Below are positions 1 through 11,758 of a stretch of DNA of 64,000 nucleotides, piece after piece (the first letter of the stretch is position 1; the number at the start of each line of letters is the position of its first letter). The translations under genes and the position numbers were made by a program. The stretch lies in the NCBI GenBank assembly GCA_037179385.1, contig CM074189.1, positions 20,905,020 to 20,969,019 of the forward strand, given 5' to 3'. The notes below the pieces were generated by a model. It saw only the letters and a list, made by a program, of their open reading frames with translations. It did no database searches and was not told where the DNA came from. Source of the DNA: Holothuria scabra. Taxonomy: Eukaryota > Echinodermata > Holothuroidea > Aspidochirotida > Holothuriidae.

Positions 1-2932
1 ATCACCTACAGAAACTTAGGCCTACAATCTTTCTTTCTTATATCTTTGACCAATCACTTTATCATATCTGTTTTTACAATTTTAAAGTTTCCTTTTACAT
101 GGCATCTCCTCATCACTGAGTGAATGAAGTGAAATGTGAATCTCAGAAGGCCCAAATAACCAGTTCAACAATCCAGCACTCTTGTAACAATGAGCTATGT
201 TCCTATAAAACACACTTGAAAAAACACCTTAGTGTTTATTTTCACTCTGCGATACCAAACGTCACAGGAAAAATGTCAGTCGTTGAAATTCCATTGAACT
301 GAATTCGGATGGAGAGTTTCCGAGGAGCAGCATGATATTCTATATATAGCAAGACATTGATCTAACCACTTGCTTCTCTCTCTAACGTTATTTCAGAACA
401 CAGTGTCGCGGTATCCTCTCCTTTTTTATTTTGGTAATGTACGCTTGACATCACGAATATTATTAGATCGATGCCACCCTTTCAAGACGAGGGCTCAAAA
501 ACATATTGAGTAAATCTCGGAGCAGGAGTAAAAAAAGAATAGACGGCCTAGCGTAGGATGAAGAATTTGTTATATTTTCACTGTGTGTGAGTATTATGGA
601 ATTATAACGCTGTCAATCTTAAGGGCTCGCCATTTTAATTGATTTGTCGGAATTAAGTGAACTTGTCCGCTGAAAAAATCCAAACATAAGGTTCTGTTGA
701 CCTTTGTTGGAAACAATTAGCTCTGGGTGGTGATTCTTTTATAATTTAAACCCAAGGCGGAGCTTCATGCGATAGCGTGGTGTTATATTCTGTGTTCCTC
801 AATTCGAATTAGTGAAGATACGGAAATTGATCACAAATACTTTAACAGCTCTTAAGCCCGAGATGTCGTTTTATAAAAAATTATTACTTTGAGAAATGGC
901 AATCTATAACGAAAGGAAGTAAACTCTTGCAAATTGTAGTGACATATTTGTGGATGCTTAAACAAGACACGTGTTTCTCAAATAAATTATACTTAATTTT
1001 ACAAAATAACTGACAAGACAGAAACACGCTATGAATGAAACTGGCCTATTATGACATTAACCAGTTAACTGTATTCTTTTATGGCCTATTTAATTTTTTA
1101 AGTTTTGAACGAAGTTTCTTGACGTAACAAAAGTCAAAGTTGGGAATATGGCAATTGTTGTCGGACCCACTCACATGTAATGGAACCAATTTATGAGATA
1201 TACTTGTGAAATCAGAGCATTCGGTCTGTAATATTTGTTGATACTTCCGAGGATTACTTGTACTTGCTGGGAAGATATTACGGAACAGGTAAGGAATTCA
1301 ATACTTACACAGATTCTTTTCACTTTAACTACTTATGAACTGTTCAGTCCTCTATCCAGACACGATACTTAAGTAAGGGGTGGCTTTAATGATAGGTACG
1401 TCTCGCCGTCTTTAAGACGACAAAAACACAATGTAGACCGCCAAAATTGCAAGGACCTGTTTCAGAAGCAGGCAATAAAAAGAGAGTGAGAAAGGAAACG
1501 ATTAAATAGACACAAGCATGTATGTACGCTACACAAGTGCTACAACTATAATAGTTAAAGGTAATAGTCTTACATTTCCATGCCATATATGCTTGGTTTA
1601 CACGGTAATTTGGCTCCCATCATGGATCAGCCACTAGAAAACACGTCACAAGGTACTACAGAATAAAAGCTCCATGTTAAAGGTGTAACCGGTAGCTCTA
1701 ACGTCCAGGGGTATTTTCAGGGAGGACGACAACAGGTTACAGCAATAGCTTTTTTGTTTAATTTTCTAGAGAGGGTGAAAAATGTCCAAGGGGGTGTCTT
1801 TTCCTAGCCCTACCTTGGCGAAGGGTTTGGGAATTTTACTTTTGTGATATGGCTTGTATAATAAAAATTAAACAAATAAAATAAAAATGAATAAAACTAA
1901 AAATTGAAGGTGCTGGTGAGTTATGGGTCAGAACTAGTGTTTCTTTTGTTACATTTGAGATGAAAATAGAAGAGATGTTGGCCAACTTTTTTTTCTGGAT
2001 AACTCTCTATAAACAACAACAAATGTTTGTTTAACATAAGATAACTAACTGAATAACAAGTGAATCAACAAGCATATAATATGTAGGTCTATGAATCGAA
2101 CGGTCACGGCGAATTGAGCATTATTCATTAATTATAAGTTTGCTTTGTGTCATTGACCATTACAACCGGTACCGTACGAAATTATGATGCAGGCCACTGG
2201 CATAATATCACTTTAACCATTAAGATGGTTTTAAGAGCACTGCATACTAGAGGGTAGGCCATTTACATTATCCGTTTCTCGAATTTCGACGAGAGTTGGT
2301 TGTTTCGTCTAGTTGAAAATTCATCGAATTCAAGTTACCCCAAGCTGGGTAAACTTATGTCGGTTCACTTATCCCTCAAAGGGTTCTATTGGACCTGTGA
2401 CAGATGTGGTAACCTTCAGGCTAACATAATGTTTGTTTCCATCCGAGTTCTCCTTTAAAGGAAGCATATTGCGTTTGTTTGATAGAGAAAAAATGATGTT
2501 TCTATAACTAAAGAAATATTTATAGACACAGAACGATCGATAAATCAAAGTAATACAGTATAGTAGATCTCTTTTTCAAGTTTCACAGATAGATATTCAG
2601 TCGGTCATTTGATGTTTAATTAGAATAATTTGTCCGCCTAAACTTTCAAAAATTCAAATGATGCAACTGCCATAGCTTTTCCAATGCGTAATGTTTTTAG
2701 GACATGAAGCTGTCGTTATGGGTTTATTGTTTGAGAATGAATCATTTACCCTGCAAACACGGTACTTGCCCAAAAGAAGAAAAAAAAAAAGTTCTGAAAA
2801 CATCCGAAACGTTTTCAAACGTTTATACGTTTCAATACGTAAACGACGTTTTGAAACATTTCCTCCCCGTAGGGTAGTTATAATTAAAGCTACTTTCCTT
2901 GTCTGCAATGTTAGTGCATGCAGAACTTTCCC
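1..2932. other. AT-rich stretch, nothing recognised
   Basis: All six frames are broken by stops, and the few open frames are short and resemble nothing known to me. A locally self-complementary patch rich in ACGTTT/AAACGT lies around 2806-2862 and accounts for the overlapping open frames on both strands there. I see no clear promoter, RNA gene or repeat with a second copy in the window. Confidence 0.5.
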
Positions 2933-3188
2933 ATAAAGGGGAAAATGCTGTCAACCTAACTTTAAGTAGTTCAGTAGACCGCCCTCTTTCATGATTGGCC
3001 TTTTAGGGTCATGTGACACAGATTTTTCTTTGTGGAATTTACTATAGGAGTTACTGCTAGGTTTACATCGAATAGTCAATATTGAAGTCTAAAAATATTT
3101 CGAAAAATAAGTTGAAGGGAAATAAGGAGAAAATTGTGAAAATTAGCTGTGGCTTCAAAGTAAGTGTGGGCCACTGTTCTTTTCCTTG
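2933..3188 (+). mobile_element. TTAA-2 family MITE, diverged copy
   Basis: This is an old copy of the TTAA-2 family described at 60856. It keeps the order seen in the other copies: a left end starting AAAGGGGAAAATGC, then a TCATGATTGGCC-like block and a TGTGACA block, and a right end CTGTTCTTTTCCTT that is an imperfect reverse complement of the left end. Both TTAA flanks have decayed. It has no coding capacity and depends on an outside transposase. Confidence 0.5.
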
Positions 3189-3543
3189 ATTGCATATTCA
3201 CTATATATTTGTCCTTAGAGAGAAGATGCGCATGAAACATGCTTACATCATCAAATCGTCGTATCTACATTAAAGTAACTCGGGTCGCGCTCATAGTTTT
3301 TCTAGCATTAAGAGACCACTTAAATAGAGTGTTGAGATGCACCGGTGGGTGTGTCAGGGGATGAATAAGAGAGAGAAATGAGTGATTTTGCCCCAAATTT
3401 TATTCAGGTAGCGGCAGAAAATCATTGGCGTAAACGACTCGTGCCAGAAGTCTGTTCTACAATACTTTTCAATTGCTAATAGGGAAAGGTTGTTTTGGTT
3501 GGTCATTAGAGGAAAGAAGTCCTTTTGGTGTCACTAATATGCA

Positions 3544-3808
3544 TATAGATGAATCCGACCAACGCCTGTGTTTAGTGACTGTAAGCAGCCATTAGTGGGA
3601 TCCTTTAGCCTTAAATTGTCTTCATTTATTGTCTGAATGTAATTTCAATCCCTCATTTACGTGAAATTGAGGGAATAAAGAGACATTAGAGTGTACAATC
3701 ATCTATGGTGCCGGTAAGCAAAGAAATTGATAGATTTAAAGGTTATAGACCCCAGTTACGGCCCACTAAAATCAGACCATCACCTGCTTTCCGGATTCCT
3801 CTGTAGGG
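3544..3808 (+). mobile_element. TATAGACG-family MITE
   Basis: This is a copy of a ~265-bp non-autonomous inverted-repeat element with about seven full or partial copies in the window. The left end reads TATAGATGAATCCGAC and the right end CCGGATTCCTCTGTAG, which are imperfect reverse complements. The interior keeps the family landmarks: GCAGCCATTAGTGGG near the left, a TCATTTATTGTCT block, GTGAAATTGAGG in the middle, and AAATCAGACCATCACCTGC before the right end. The ends begin with TA, suggesting TA insertion of the Tc1/mariner type; that superfamily assignment is inferred from the flank only. No protein is encoded. Confidence 0.6.
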
Positions 3809-3935
3809 GTCTCCACATATCAGTCTTAACGCCTATAGTATACTTAACTATATCGTCCATACCATAATTTTGTGCTCATGTATTAGATTAATTCTGTTTT
3901 AAGATAAAAAATTAAAAGGAATTTAAAATGCAGAT

Positions 3936-4187
3936 TTCGGTGCTCCAGTCGGATAGAGAGAATGCCATGGGGTGGGATTTGCAGTCTGGCAAAAAGTCAC
4001 CGCCCACTGAGAGAAAGAGTCCTCTACGGCCAAACATAAGAAGGTTAGGTTAGATGGAGTTTACGGCCCAGTTTCCAACCAATTGGTTCAAGTCGACCCG
4101 ACCACGTCCCTTTTTTAGTTGTGGCTGATTGCTTGTTTTTCTACTCCATTGCTAATGCTGAACACCAAGCACAATAGCAGTATAGGT
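3936..4187 (+). repeat. SINE-like repeat X, long copy
   Basis: This dispersed repeat occurs about ten times. This copy and the one at 21281 are the longest, about 250 bp; most others carry only the right half. In the right half, TAGGTTAGATGG (4046-4057) resembles a pol III A box and GGTTCAAGTCG (4085-4095) a B box, 27 bases apart, close to tRNA spacing. A conserved CAGTTGTGGCTCA-like segment follows, then a CACCAAGCACAATAGCAGTA tail. I infer a tRNA-derived SINE. I see no A-tail or target duplication, so a DNA-transposon origin stays possible. Confidence 0.45.
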
Positions 4188-4424
4188 TTCATTTTACATG
4201 AGAAATACAGTCATCCCAACTTAAGGTAGGGTAGTAAACTGTCATGTTTAATGATTGTCTCTTGAAAGCCGTGTGGCAGAACTTTTTCTCATCAAATAAG
4301 AAATATCTGCTTGGTTTATATTCAACTGAAATATACAATATTACATACATTGAAGAGAAATAAGAAGAAAATGTGAGATTCAAATGTTGGTTCAAAATAA
4401 GTTTTGTTTTCTTGGGGGTTGTTC

Positions 4425-4500
4425 TGGACCTTCAAAGTCTTCGGTATGACTCTGCCAGGAGTCGAACTTAAGACCTCCCTGGTGAATTTTTCAAAACCAA
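4425..4500 (-). repeat. possible tRNA-derived SINE fragment
   Basis: On the minus strand the segment reads AAGTTCGACTCCTGGCAGAG followed by TCATACCGAAGACTTT. The first part matches a tRNA T-arm/B-box (GTTCGANTCC), and the trailing TCATACC-AAGACTTT resembles SINE bodies I have seen in other invertebrates. I cannot find an A box at the right distance, so this is at best a truncated SINE. Confidence 0.3.
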
Positions 4501-4539
4501 CACATAGTTCATTGCAGATTTTTCATTATTGAAATATGA

Positions 4540-4920
4540 TTTCTTTGTCACTGTGACTTTTACGTATGCATACGAAAGTATACCTTCTTCACAATTAACT
4601 TCAATCAGTTGTTCCGCCAGTGAGCCACAACTAGAAAGACACTTTGGCCGGTCCGACTCAAACCAATTGGTTAGGAACTGGTACGTAAAACTCAATCTAA
4701 CCAAATCGTTTCGTGGACACAGGTGTCATTCTTCATGGGCCTGGTTGCTTTATGTAGCAAATGAACACCAAAGAACTTTATGCATACATACGAAATTGCA
4801 CTTTCTTCGAAGTAAACTTCAATCATTTGTTCCGCCAGTGAGCCACAACTGGAAAAGCACTTTGGCCGGCCCGACTTAAACGGAACGGGGAAGTAAAAAT
4901 CCATTTAACCTAACCAAACC
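4540..4920 (-). repeat. SINE-like repeat X, two minus copies in a tandem duplication
   Basis: Two minus-strand right-half copies of repeat X lie at about 4600-4722 and 4827-4920. Their left flanks are also alike: both have TATGCATAC-like sequence, a CTTCTTC patch and ACTTCAATCA before GTTCCGCCAGTGAGCCACAA. The shared word GTTCCGCCAG starts at 4611 and 4829, a period of 218. The simplest reading is tandem duplication of one insertion with its flank, followed by divergence, rather than two insertions. Confidence 0.5.
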
Positions 4921-4994
4921 GTTGCAACTCCTTGGTGTAACAAGGTGACCATTGGATGTATGCCAGAAGCATGACAAAAGGGTACATGTGATGC

Positions 4995-5036
4995 AGTGTG
5001 TGTGTGTTTGTGTGCGTGTGTGTGTTTGTGTGTGTT
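4995..5036. repeat. (TG)n microsatellite, interrupted
   Basis: TG dinucleotide tract interrupted by TTTG and TGCG variants. Confidence 0.9.
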
Positions 5037-5039
5037 TAC

Positions 5040-6296
5040 GTTAGCGTTCGCCCATTATGGTAGGCCTACATGAACACCGCCCTCATTCGGGCTATGACAA
5101 GCCAACAGGATAGTCTTTATTAAGCTATTTTATATCATATCTTTACTGCAAAAACCCAAGTTAGTAAAACTTCCTTTCTCGCGGCACATGATCCTTTACG
5201 CTGTTGTTGTATAGACTGTATATGAACAAAGTAACCAGTTGCAGCTCCTGTGTGTAACTACCCATCTCTCACTCGTTTATCTACGATTGCCTAGTTTCCG
5301 TTTGTTTTGTGTGCGAGATATTGAAACAGAGACCGCAATCGATTACAACGAAACCTTGAAAATGGCGGGTTTTTCATGTCAATATTTACCGTTTTGTTTG
5401 AATTAAATGTCAAATTTTCTTAGAAGCGACACAATCAAGTTTGAACAATGCTGAATTTTGTAAGTTGAATCTTGTTTTGTTTGTCAGTTTGTGATTCCGT
5501 TATCCTTCAGTTTCTATGATCTTCTGGGCAGAAGATTTTTCGTCCAGCTCATCGCTACGAAAAAATCAGCCTAAAGGGGGCTGCAGCGACAGAGGCACTA
5601 CGCAGGCCATTTCTACGAAGACTTTGATATCTTCCACAACCAAACTTTCAAGGAGTTTCTAGTTCAGGCGAGTGTCAGGCAAGGGGGGGGGGGAAGTGAG
5701 CCGTCTCGCACTCCCCTTTGAACACATCTTCCCTAACCATTTGGCGAATGCAAGGTAAACCACCTCTCTCTTGAGCGTATTCTCAATATTTTTTAATGTT
5801 TGACTTAATGCCTCTAGTGTTTCCCGTATTTATATATGGTAAACAGACCTCGGAAGAGCCATTTCCAGCGAGCTCGGAGGGAGGTATTTAGAGAAAAATT
5901 GCCTTTCCTTCCGCCTAACCAATGGTATCGCGGAGAGCTGAGAGTTCTGCGTTTTGGTTGTGCCCCCTTCTTGAAAAAATCCTAACTATCCCCGGCTCCT
6001 GTTAAATTTAAAGGGTATAAGAAGTCTCCCTAGCTTGTTTCAAAGAACAAGACCTTGTTTATCTCCTTTTATTTGCCTGTAATAACACCAAGGTGGTATT
6101 TTTTAATTTAAAACGCTCAATACAAATTTGTGCACAGTCAGTGATTAATAGCTAAGCATGTTTTATAAAGTTTGGATTCAGTACATTTTTCCTTGTGGTT
6201 CCGCAATTTTTACAGATATTACAAGTACACGAAGTTGTTTTAAATTAGTTGATAGAATAAATTCTGTTCTAAATTCACCCCTCAGTTTTTTTTTTT
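5040..6296. other. non-coding stretch, nothing recognised
   Basis: No repeat with a second copy in the window. It includes a run of G at about 5684-5693. A short stop-free frame at about 5590-5720 (upstream stop TAA) resembles nothing I know and lacks convincing splice sites. Confidence 0.4.
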
Positions 6297-6395
6297 CAGT
6301 TGGCTAGATGGGGCTTTACGGCTCTGGCGGCTCAATTTGTTACTAACTTGTTTAAGTCGGACCTGCCACGCTTTCCAGGTGTGAACAGAGCCGCG
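6297..6395 (+). repeat. SINE-like repeat X, weak copy
   Basis: A diverged right-half copy: TTGGCTAGATGGGG and TTTACGGC align with the A-box side, and TTTAAGTCGGACC with the B-box side. It ends soon after GCCACGC. Identity is low, so this is less certain than the other copies. Confidence 0.3.
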
Positions 6396-6815
6396 GTGCC
6401 CTTTTGGGACCCGAGGGCGACCCAAATGTTGTCAAGGGTGTCAGACAATTTTGTCTGAAATGCACTATGCAAAGTTAATCGTTTTTGAAAAATAAACCTC
6501 AACGGAAGAATGGACAAATTTGCTTCACCAAGAACTCGTGGTTTTGATACTCAAATTTTATGAAAAATGGCGAAAAAATCGATGTGATGTTTGCCCTGAA
6601 ATCTGATCCCGGCTGACTGATATCCACACATTTCCCTATTTGGTAAACAGGCCTAAGTAGTAGGCCTAACTCATGTGCTCAATTTGTTTTTAGTTAAGGT
6701 TTTGTTAGATATTACATTTATGAACTTAAAGGTCTAATCCTCTCACCCCAAACAGTTCCAATTCCCCTTACCTACTTACACTTAAGCCCCTCCCACAACT
6801 GTCTTAAAACGACCG

Positions 6816-8734
6816 CAGTGGCGTAGCTAGGATTTTTTCCAGGGGGGGGGGGGGGCAAAGGTGTGAAATTTCCCCAAAACTTTTCCCGGTCAATGTGTAT
6901 GTATTTCATATAAAATATGCAAACTTACAAGTATAACAACATTACCATGTCATTTTGTAATATAACCTGCATTTTTATCTTAAAATATAACATAGAGAAA
7001 TCGGAAATAACAAAGTATATTATTTTGGTAAACTGTATCTGGTTTATTTGTATGTACTAAAGCAGTGGCGTACGCAGGATTTCTCTGAAGGGGGAGGGGC
7101 ATGCAGTATGGTCTAAGAGGAGGGGTGTCCGGAAATGTTTTGACGTTTTCAAGGAGCCTACATGCAAAATGGTGCAAGATTTTCAACTTTGACAGGAACA
7201 GTGTTAAAAATTGAATCGTGGTGGTTCATGAGGATAAAACTGAAACTTTTGTGTCTTTACATGCACTCTTATGCCGGTTATGCTACCTTACGGAGTAAAA
7301 CTTGTCTTTAAATTTGCACACTTTTAGAAGTCCAAATAAAAGAGCATTGATCGGTATTTGTGGTTTTTCTTGGCCACAAAATGTCATAAAGATTATCTAA
7401 GCGGAGCGCCACCATTGGTTGGCGCGGAGCGTAGAGAAAATTTGGAAAAATCAGACCCCTTATATGGCCGGAAATAGCATTTTCCAGGCTAATACGAAGA
7501 ATCTAGGCAGTCGCTTTCTTCTTTTGTCGTTTGCAATAAAATGCTCCCTTCAAAATATGTTCGCAAACTGCAAAGGGATCAGAGAGTTAAGAGCTAATTT
7601 TACCCCAAATATATAATTTTGTCCAAAAGACCGAGCGAAGCGCCACCGTTGGTTGGCGCGGAGCATAAAGAAAATTTCGAAAAATCAGACCCCTCAGATG
7701 GCCAAAATAGCCTATTTATGCTTGTAAAGAGAATCTAAACATGTAGTCTTTTTTATCGATGCCACCAGTGGGAAACAGAGTCTACCTTTTTAAGTAAAAA
7801 TTGGAATTTGACAGAGTTTGCCTTGGTCTATTTGTAGGAATTAAAAAAAATTGGCATCACTGAAAGACCTTGCAGGGACAATCCTTCCCCTTTGAAAATT
7901 TTTGAAAAATTGGGTGTCCTTATAAGCAATCTGGTGCCACATACAGTATGCTATCTTTTGCAGTAAAATCTGTGTTAATAAAGTTAGACTACGTATTTTT
8001 AAGAACAAAGAAAACAGGATATCCTGTGAGAAAAGCAGTCTGTTATGTGTAGAAGGCTACAAGGTACTCATTGTCCATTTATTGTTACACTCAAAGTGAG
8101 CAGAAAGCTATTTTCCCGAACTAGCTTGTAAGCCTCAAAGGATTAGGCTAAGTAACAAAATCTAAGTGTGCCAACGGATCCCGTTAATTCTAATTTCTAG
8201 ATTAACTTTAAGTTTATCGTTGGCCATGGATTGTTTCAGCCCGATCCATCGTTATGTACACAGAGTAAAATCGTACAGCTACTGATAGTTTGTAGAAGAA
8301 CATAACAACCTCGGGGGTCTACGGTAGTGACTTGTCAGTTTTCATATCCTTTTACTGATGAATTCCCAAAGTATCACCTGAATAACAGCTTCCTGTGCAC
8401 TGAAATGCACTGATCAAAACCCCAGTGCGTATACAAGCACAAGAGAACATTCAGTCTGCTACGCGACGAGGATATTTCTGTGGAACGCGAATTGGGCCGG
8501 GTCATGCGACACTGACGAAATCTGAGTTAATTTGTTGCATGAAAATACGAATTATGTATGAGAAATGTCTCACAATTTCTTATTCTAACAAAAATTTTGA
8601 GAAATTGTTGTGAAATTTTTGTAATAATAAGAAGATTCATCAAATTTTCCCCATTTTCATCAAATTTCCCCAAAAATTTTTCCAGGGGGGGCAACTTGCC
8701 CCCCCTGCCCCCCCCCCCAGTAGCTACGCCACTG
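6816..8734 (+). mobile_element. non-autonomous hAT-type transposon with perfect 8-bp TSD
   Basis: The element begins CAGTGGCGTAGCTAGGA and ends GTAGCTACGCCACTG, so its terminal repeats start CAGTGGCGTAGC, typical of animal hAT elements. The 8-base target duplication AACGACCG lies at 6808-6815 and 8735-8742 without mismatch, matching hAT integration. G-rich (6841) and C-rich (8701) tracts lie just inside the two ends. No transposase frame is visible in 1.9 kb. A second hAT-like start, CAGTGGCGTACGCAGGATTT, lies at 7063 without a matching right end, suggesting a nested or chimeric structure. The exact duplication suggests a fairly recent insertion. Confidence 0.85.
7398..7740. repeat. internal direct repeat of the hAT element
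   Basis: Two related blocks of about 110 bp start near 7401 and 7635, period about 234. Each has AGCGCCACC-TTGGTTGGCGCGGAGC followed by AAAATTT-GAAAAATCAGACCCCT and TGGCC. The GCGC-rich motif is itself partly palindromic (GCGCCA/TGGCGC). Subterminal repeats of this kind are common in hAT elements; a transposase-binding role is inference. Confidence 0.6.
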
Positions 8735-9312
8735 AACGACCGTCTTAACCTTTTACCTTTGTTTGGGTCCTTTTGGACCCAGACGGAGAGCGCGACTGTC
8801 GCCCATCTTTACTGTTTCACGCGGAGCTTGAAACTGCGAGTAGCTACCCGAAAATTCGGCCACAACAACGAGAGAGACAATAGTTTAAGGTCATGGGGCC
8901 AAAAGCCTACGGAAGCTGATGCGCGGCGTGCTGCGTCCGCTTTTTTCGCCCACTCCCGAGGCGCGCAAATATACCCCGATTGGAGCACAATGGTGAAGGG
9001 TTATTCTAAAGTATCTGCACCACGGGGCTGCGCACACACGCAGAGACAGCGGCATCAGCTTTGCAGTAAACACACTCGACAGGCTTATTTTAAAACCTCA
9101 TCCCTATCCAGACATTATTGCTCCAAGGTGAGTATACAAGACCCCAATATGTGTTATCAAAAACTTTTTACTGCAATACATGCTGTAGTGATATGAGCTA
9201 CAGTACTCCCTTTTTTAAATTTGCCATCCATCAAAAAGGTGTGTCAAATTAAAATTTCTGTAAACTATTACAAAAATTGTTCGGTTTGGGGTAAGAGTGA
9301 AATTACCTTTCA

Positions 9313-11076
9313 AACGACTAACAAATTGGTACGCATGTAAACTTTTACATCATTGGAAACAAGATTAGGGAGGGGGTATATTTCCACCTATTAAAATGGT
9401 CGAACGTATCCCCGACTAAATCTCTGAGCCGTGAATATTTTCATGCCTATATGTACACATTGCAATGCATGTACAGCTCCTTTCCCGGCCTACCTCATCT
9501 GTGTACAATTTTTTTTGTTACTCTACCAAGGGAAGAATGCAATCAATCGGAGAAGTTTTTGACAAAACGTAACTTTGATTTTTGTTTTGTTTATCACAGT
9601 TTTCACAGACAGGATATTCAACCAGCGATTACATTCTATCTTCATTCAATTCGGTTAGGGCATTGTATCCTGATTCGTGACAGTAATCTATCACGGCCAA
9701 CAGACAGCAACTTCCCGAAGACAAGCATGATTTTATCAAAATGTATATGTGTACTTCAGAGATACAATCGTTTATTCAATCTCCCGAAGGAAAACAGTAG
9801 GGAAAAACATTGTAAAAAAAACCATTAAAATAGGAACAACATAGTTAAACGAGAACCTATACGCAACCATTAATCTTATTCTTCAAGCAAAAAAGCATTG
9901 CATTTCGAGAGATTACCGAAGATTTACAGCTCTTTGGAGTTCAGGCAAGGCATGATTTGGGGGGTTTTGTCAAAAAGTATGAAAAATTAAAAGTTGTCAT
10001 GCTTGCTACACTCATCCCACATTAATCACTCTTTAACAGTGTTTAGTTTTTCATCCTGCATGGTTATCAAATTTATTATTCAACCCTTGATATTGCACGT
10101 TTGAAATGTCAAACTACAGTTGATCATATGAACGTTTCAAACTGTTAACGTGTCTTGAACAGCAATCTGTAAATTGTTCGTTTCGTCTTAGTTTCCAACA
10201 TTCAATAAATTTGAATGCGCGTATCTGCGATGACGTCTGTGTAGTCTAAGCCTCAAAATATTCTCCAGCGATGACAGTTTTGAAAACTCAGCGTTTACTC
10301 CAAAAGGGCTTTTATTTAAATATTCCCGTGAAAATCATCATACTTGTGTACTCCGAGATAATGCAAACGAATAATTCCATTCCAAAGTGAGCTTGAACAG
10401 TTAAGGCACGCAGTGGGAAGGAGTGACGTTTTAGATCACGTGCGTAATCACGTGTACCCCCATTTGGTTTGGAAACTGAATAGCTAACGAGTCGTTTGAT
10501 ATATTACATACGATGAAATAGTTTAAGTCTCAGACATGTTCTTACTCGCTTCCTGTACCTTGCTCGCTTTCTTATATGTGTTAGACATAGAAGTATTACT
10601 GCATCTAAACTTACTAGGAAGTACGTTTGTGTAACAAGCTATCTTTCTCCATTGGGATAGCTCCATTTGAACCAATTGGCTAGAAACTGTGGGCCGTAAA
10701 ATCCATCTAAACTAACCTTACCCATTGGTATAGCGTCAAATGCAGTCATCTGTTGCTTGACTGTTATGTCTTGGTCAGGGTGACCCTCGCATTATACAGC
10801 TATTCACCTTTCCCTGGTTGTCGATCAGGTAGTCTTGCAATGCTGTTCAATATTGTAACCAATGCATTAAAATTACATAATGAATCATTTTTATGCTAAA
10901 ATAGTGATCGTATCTTATTCATTATTGTTGTTTGGAGGGACGTGGTTACCGGAGTTTTATTGGATTAGCTCATGACCAATGAAGTAACCAATAACAATAC
11001 CACTCTTAATAAATATTTATGCTCGAACCTCCACCTTCAGTGCAAATGAAAATCACTGCATGACTACCTGGGAATT
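9313..11076. other. AT-rich stretch with one repeat X fragment
   Basis: Apart from the minus-strand repeat X fragment at 10666-10733, no feature has a second copy. An open frame of 125 codons (9451-9828) has no recognisable motif. Confidence 0.4.
10666..10733 (-). repeat. SINE-like repeat X, fragment
   Basis: A minus-strand fragment covering the A-to-B-box part only: GAACCAATTGGCTAGAAACT, GGGCCGTAAAATCCATCTAA and CTAACCTTACC read as the reverse complement of the family core. Confidence 0.5.
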
Positions 11077-11160
11077 TGACACGTGTGCTTAGCATCCAAA
11101 CGTGTTTACAAAGATGGGGCAAAACGTATGAGAAAAAGTTTAGTTCCTGATGATGTTTGG
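11077..11160 (-). mobile_element. family D fragment (CACTCT-terminus class)
   Basis: GACACGTGTGCTTAGCATCC and AAACGTGTTTACAAAG match 17443-17480 inside the family D element nearly base for base, and AAAGTTTAGTTCCT matches a later segment. Neither terminus is present. This is an isolated internal fragment. Confidence 0.45.
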
Positions 11161-11380
11161 GTTATGAGAAGCTTGTTTTTCATGCAAGTTTCCATTGCCT
11201 TCAAAATTAACTCCCTAATTCATGTTCATAAAAAATCTGATCATGACTAGCCCCCCCCCCCCCCCAAGTTTTTCGTTTGAAGATTGATTTTTTCACGATT
11301 TGCTCCCTGAGGTCGAGTGACCATGGTGAAAGGATCAAATGTAGGCGCATTTCCTTCCGTCAGGGTGACTCTGACTAGTA

Positions 11381-11758
11381 CACTCTAAAATCAAAAGAGT
11401 GAACTTAGTCACTCTTTGATCGAGTGAAAAGTATAAATTCGCTCCATAAGAGTGATAATTCACTCCAAGAGGAGTGAAGTTCGCTCCAAAAAGAGTGAAA
11501 AGTGAGGAAGAAGGAAAATTCACTCTTCCACGAGTGCCTGCAATGATCGCTCTTTTTTTTAAGAGCGATCACTGTGGGCACTCCATCAAGAGGGAAACTT
11601 CGCTCGTTTTAAGAGAATTTCACTCTTTTTGGAGTGAACTTCACTCTTTCTGGAGGGAACTTCACTCCTCTTGGAGTGAATTATCACTCTTATGGAGCGA
11701 ATTTATACTTTTCACTCGATCAAAGAGTGACTAAGTTCACTCTTTTGATTTTAGAGTG
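11381..11758. mobile_element. family A foldback element, 102-bp perfect arms
   Basis: The element runs from CACTCTAAAATCAAAAGAGT to the reverse complement of the same sequence, flanked by TA (11379-11380 and 11759-11760). The first 102 bases of both ends are perfectly complementary, and pairing continues imperfectly to the centre, where GATCGCTCTT and AAGAGCGATC form a terminal stem around 11565. The interior consists of GAGTGAA/TTCACTC words in both orientations, so small hairpins sit within the large one. No protein is encoded. Perfect arms imply recent insertion or arm-to-arm gene conversion. CACT termini and a 2-bp duplication recall animal CACTA/EnSpm elements; I infer that placement. 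Confidence 0.85.

Larger units (their letters stand above)
6726..9312 (+). mobile_element. TTAA-1 MITE split by nested insertions
   Basis: The left part (6726-6815) starts at TTAA with AAAGGTC, then CTCTCACCCCAAACAG and AAGCCCCTCCCACAACTGTC, as in other family copies. The right part resumes around 9105-9125 with GAGTATACAAGACCCCAAT and runs to GGTTTGGGGTAAGAG near 9310, the family's right end. Between them lie a hAT element (6816-8734) and about 360 bp of GC-richer sequence of unknown origin. The right TTAA has decayed. The nesting shows that TTAA-1 inserted before the hAT. Confidence 0.65.

Noticed and set aside
5590..5720. Stop-free, less AT-rich stretch as a candidate exon
   Set aside because: About 45 codons with a stop just upstream, ending in a G run, with no splice signals I trust and no known motif.
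8558..9196. Longest open frame in the window, 212 codons
   Set aside because: It starts inside the hAT element, passes through its C-rich right end and continues into the TTAA-1 host, so the predicted protein spans two transposon boundaries.
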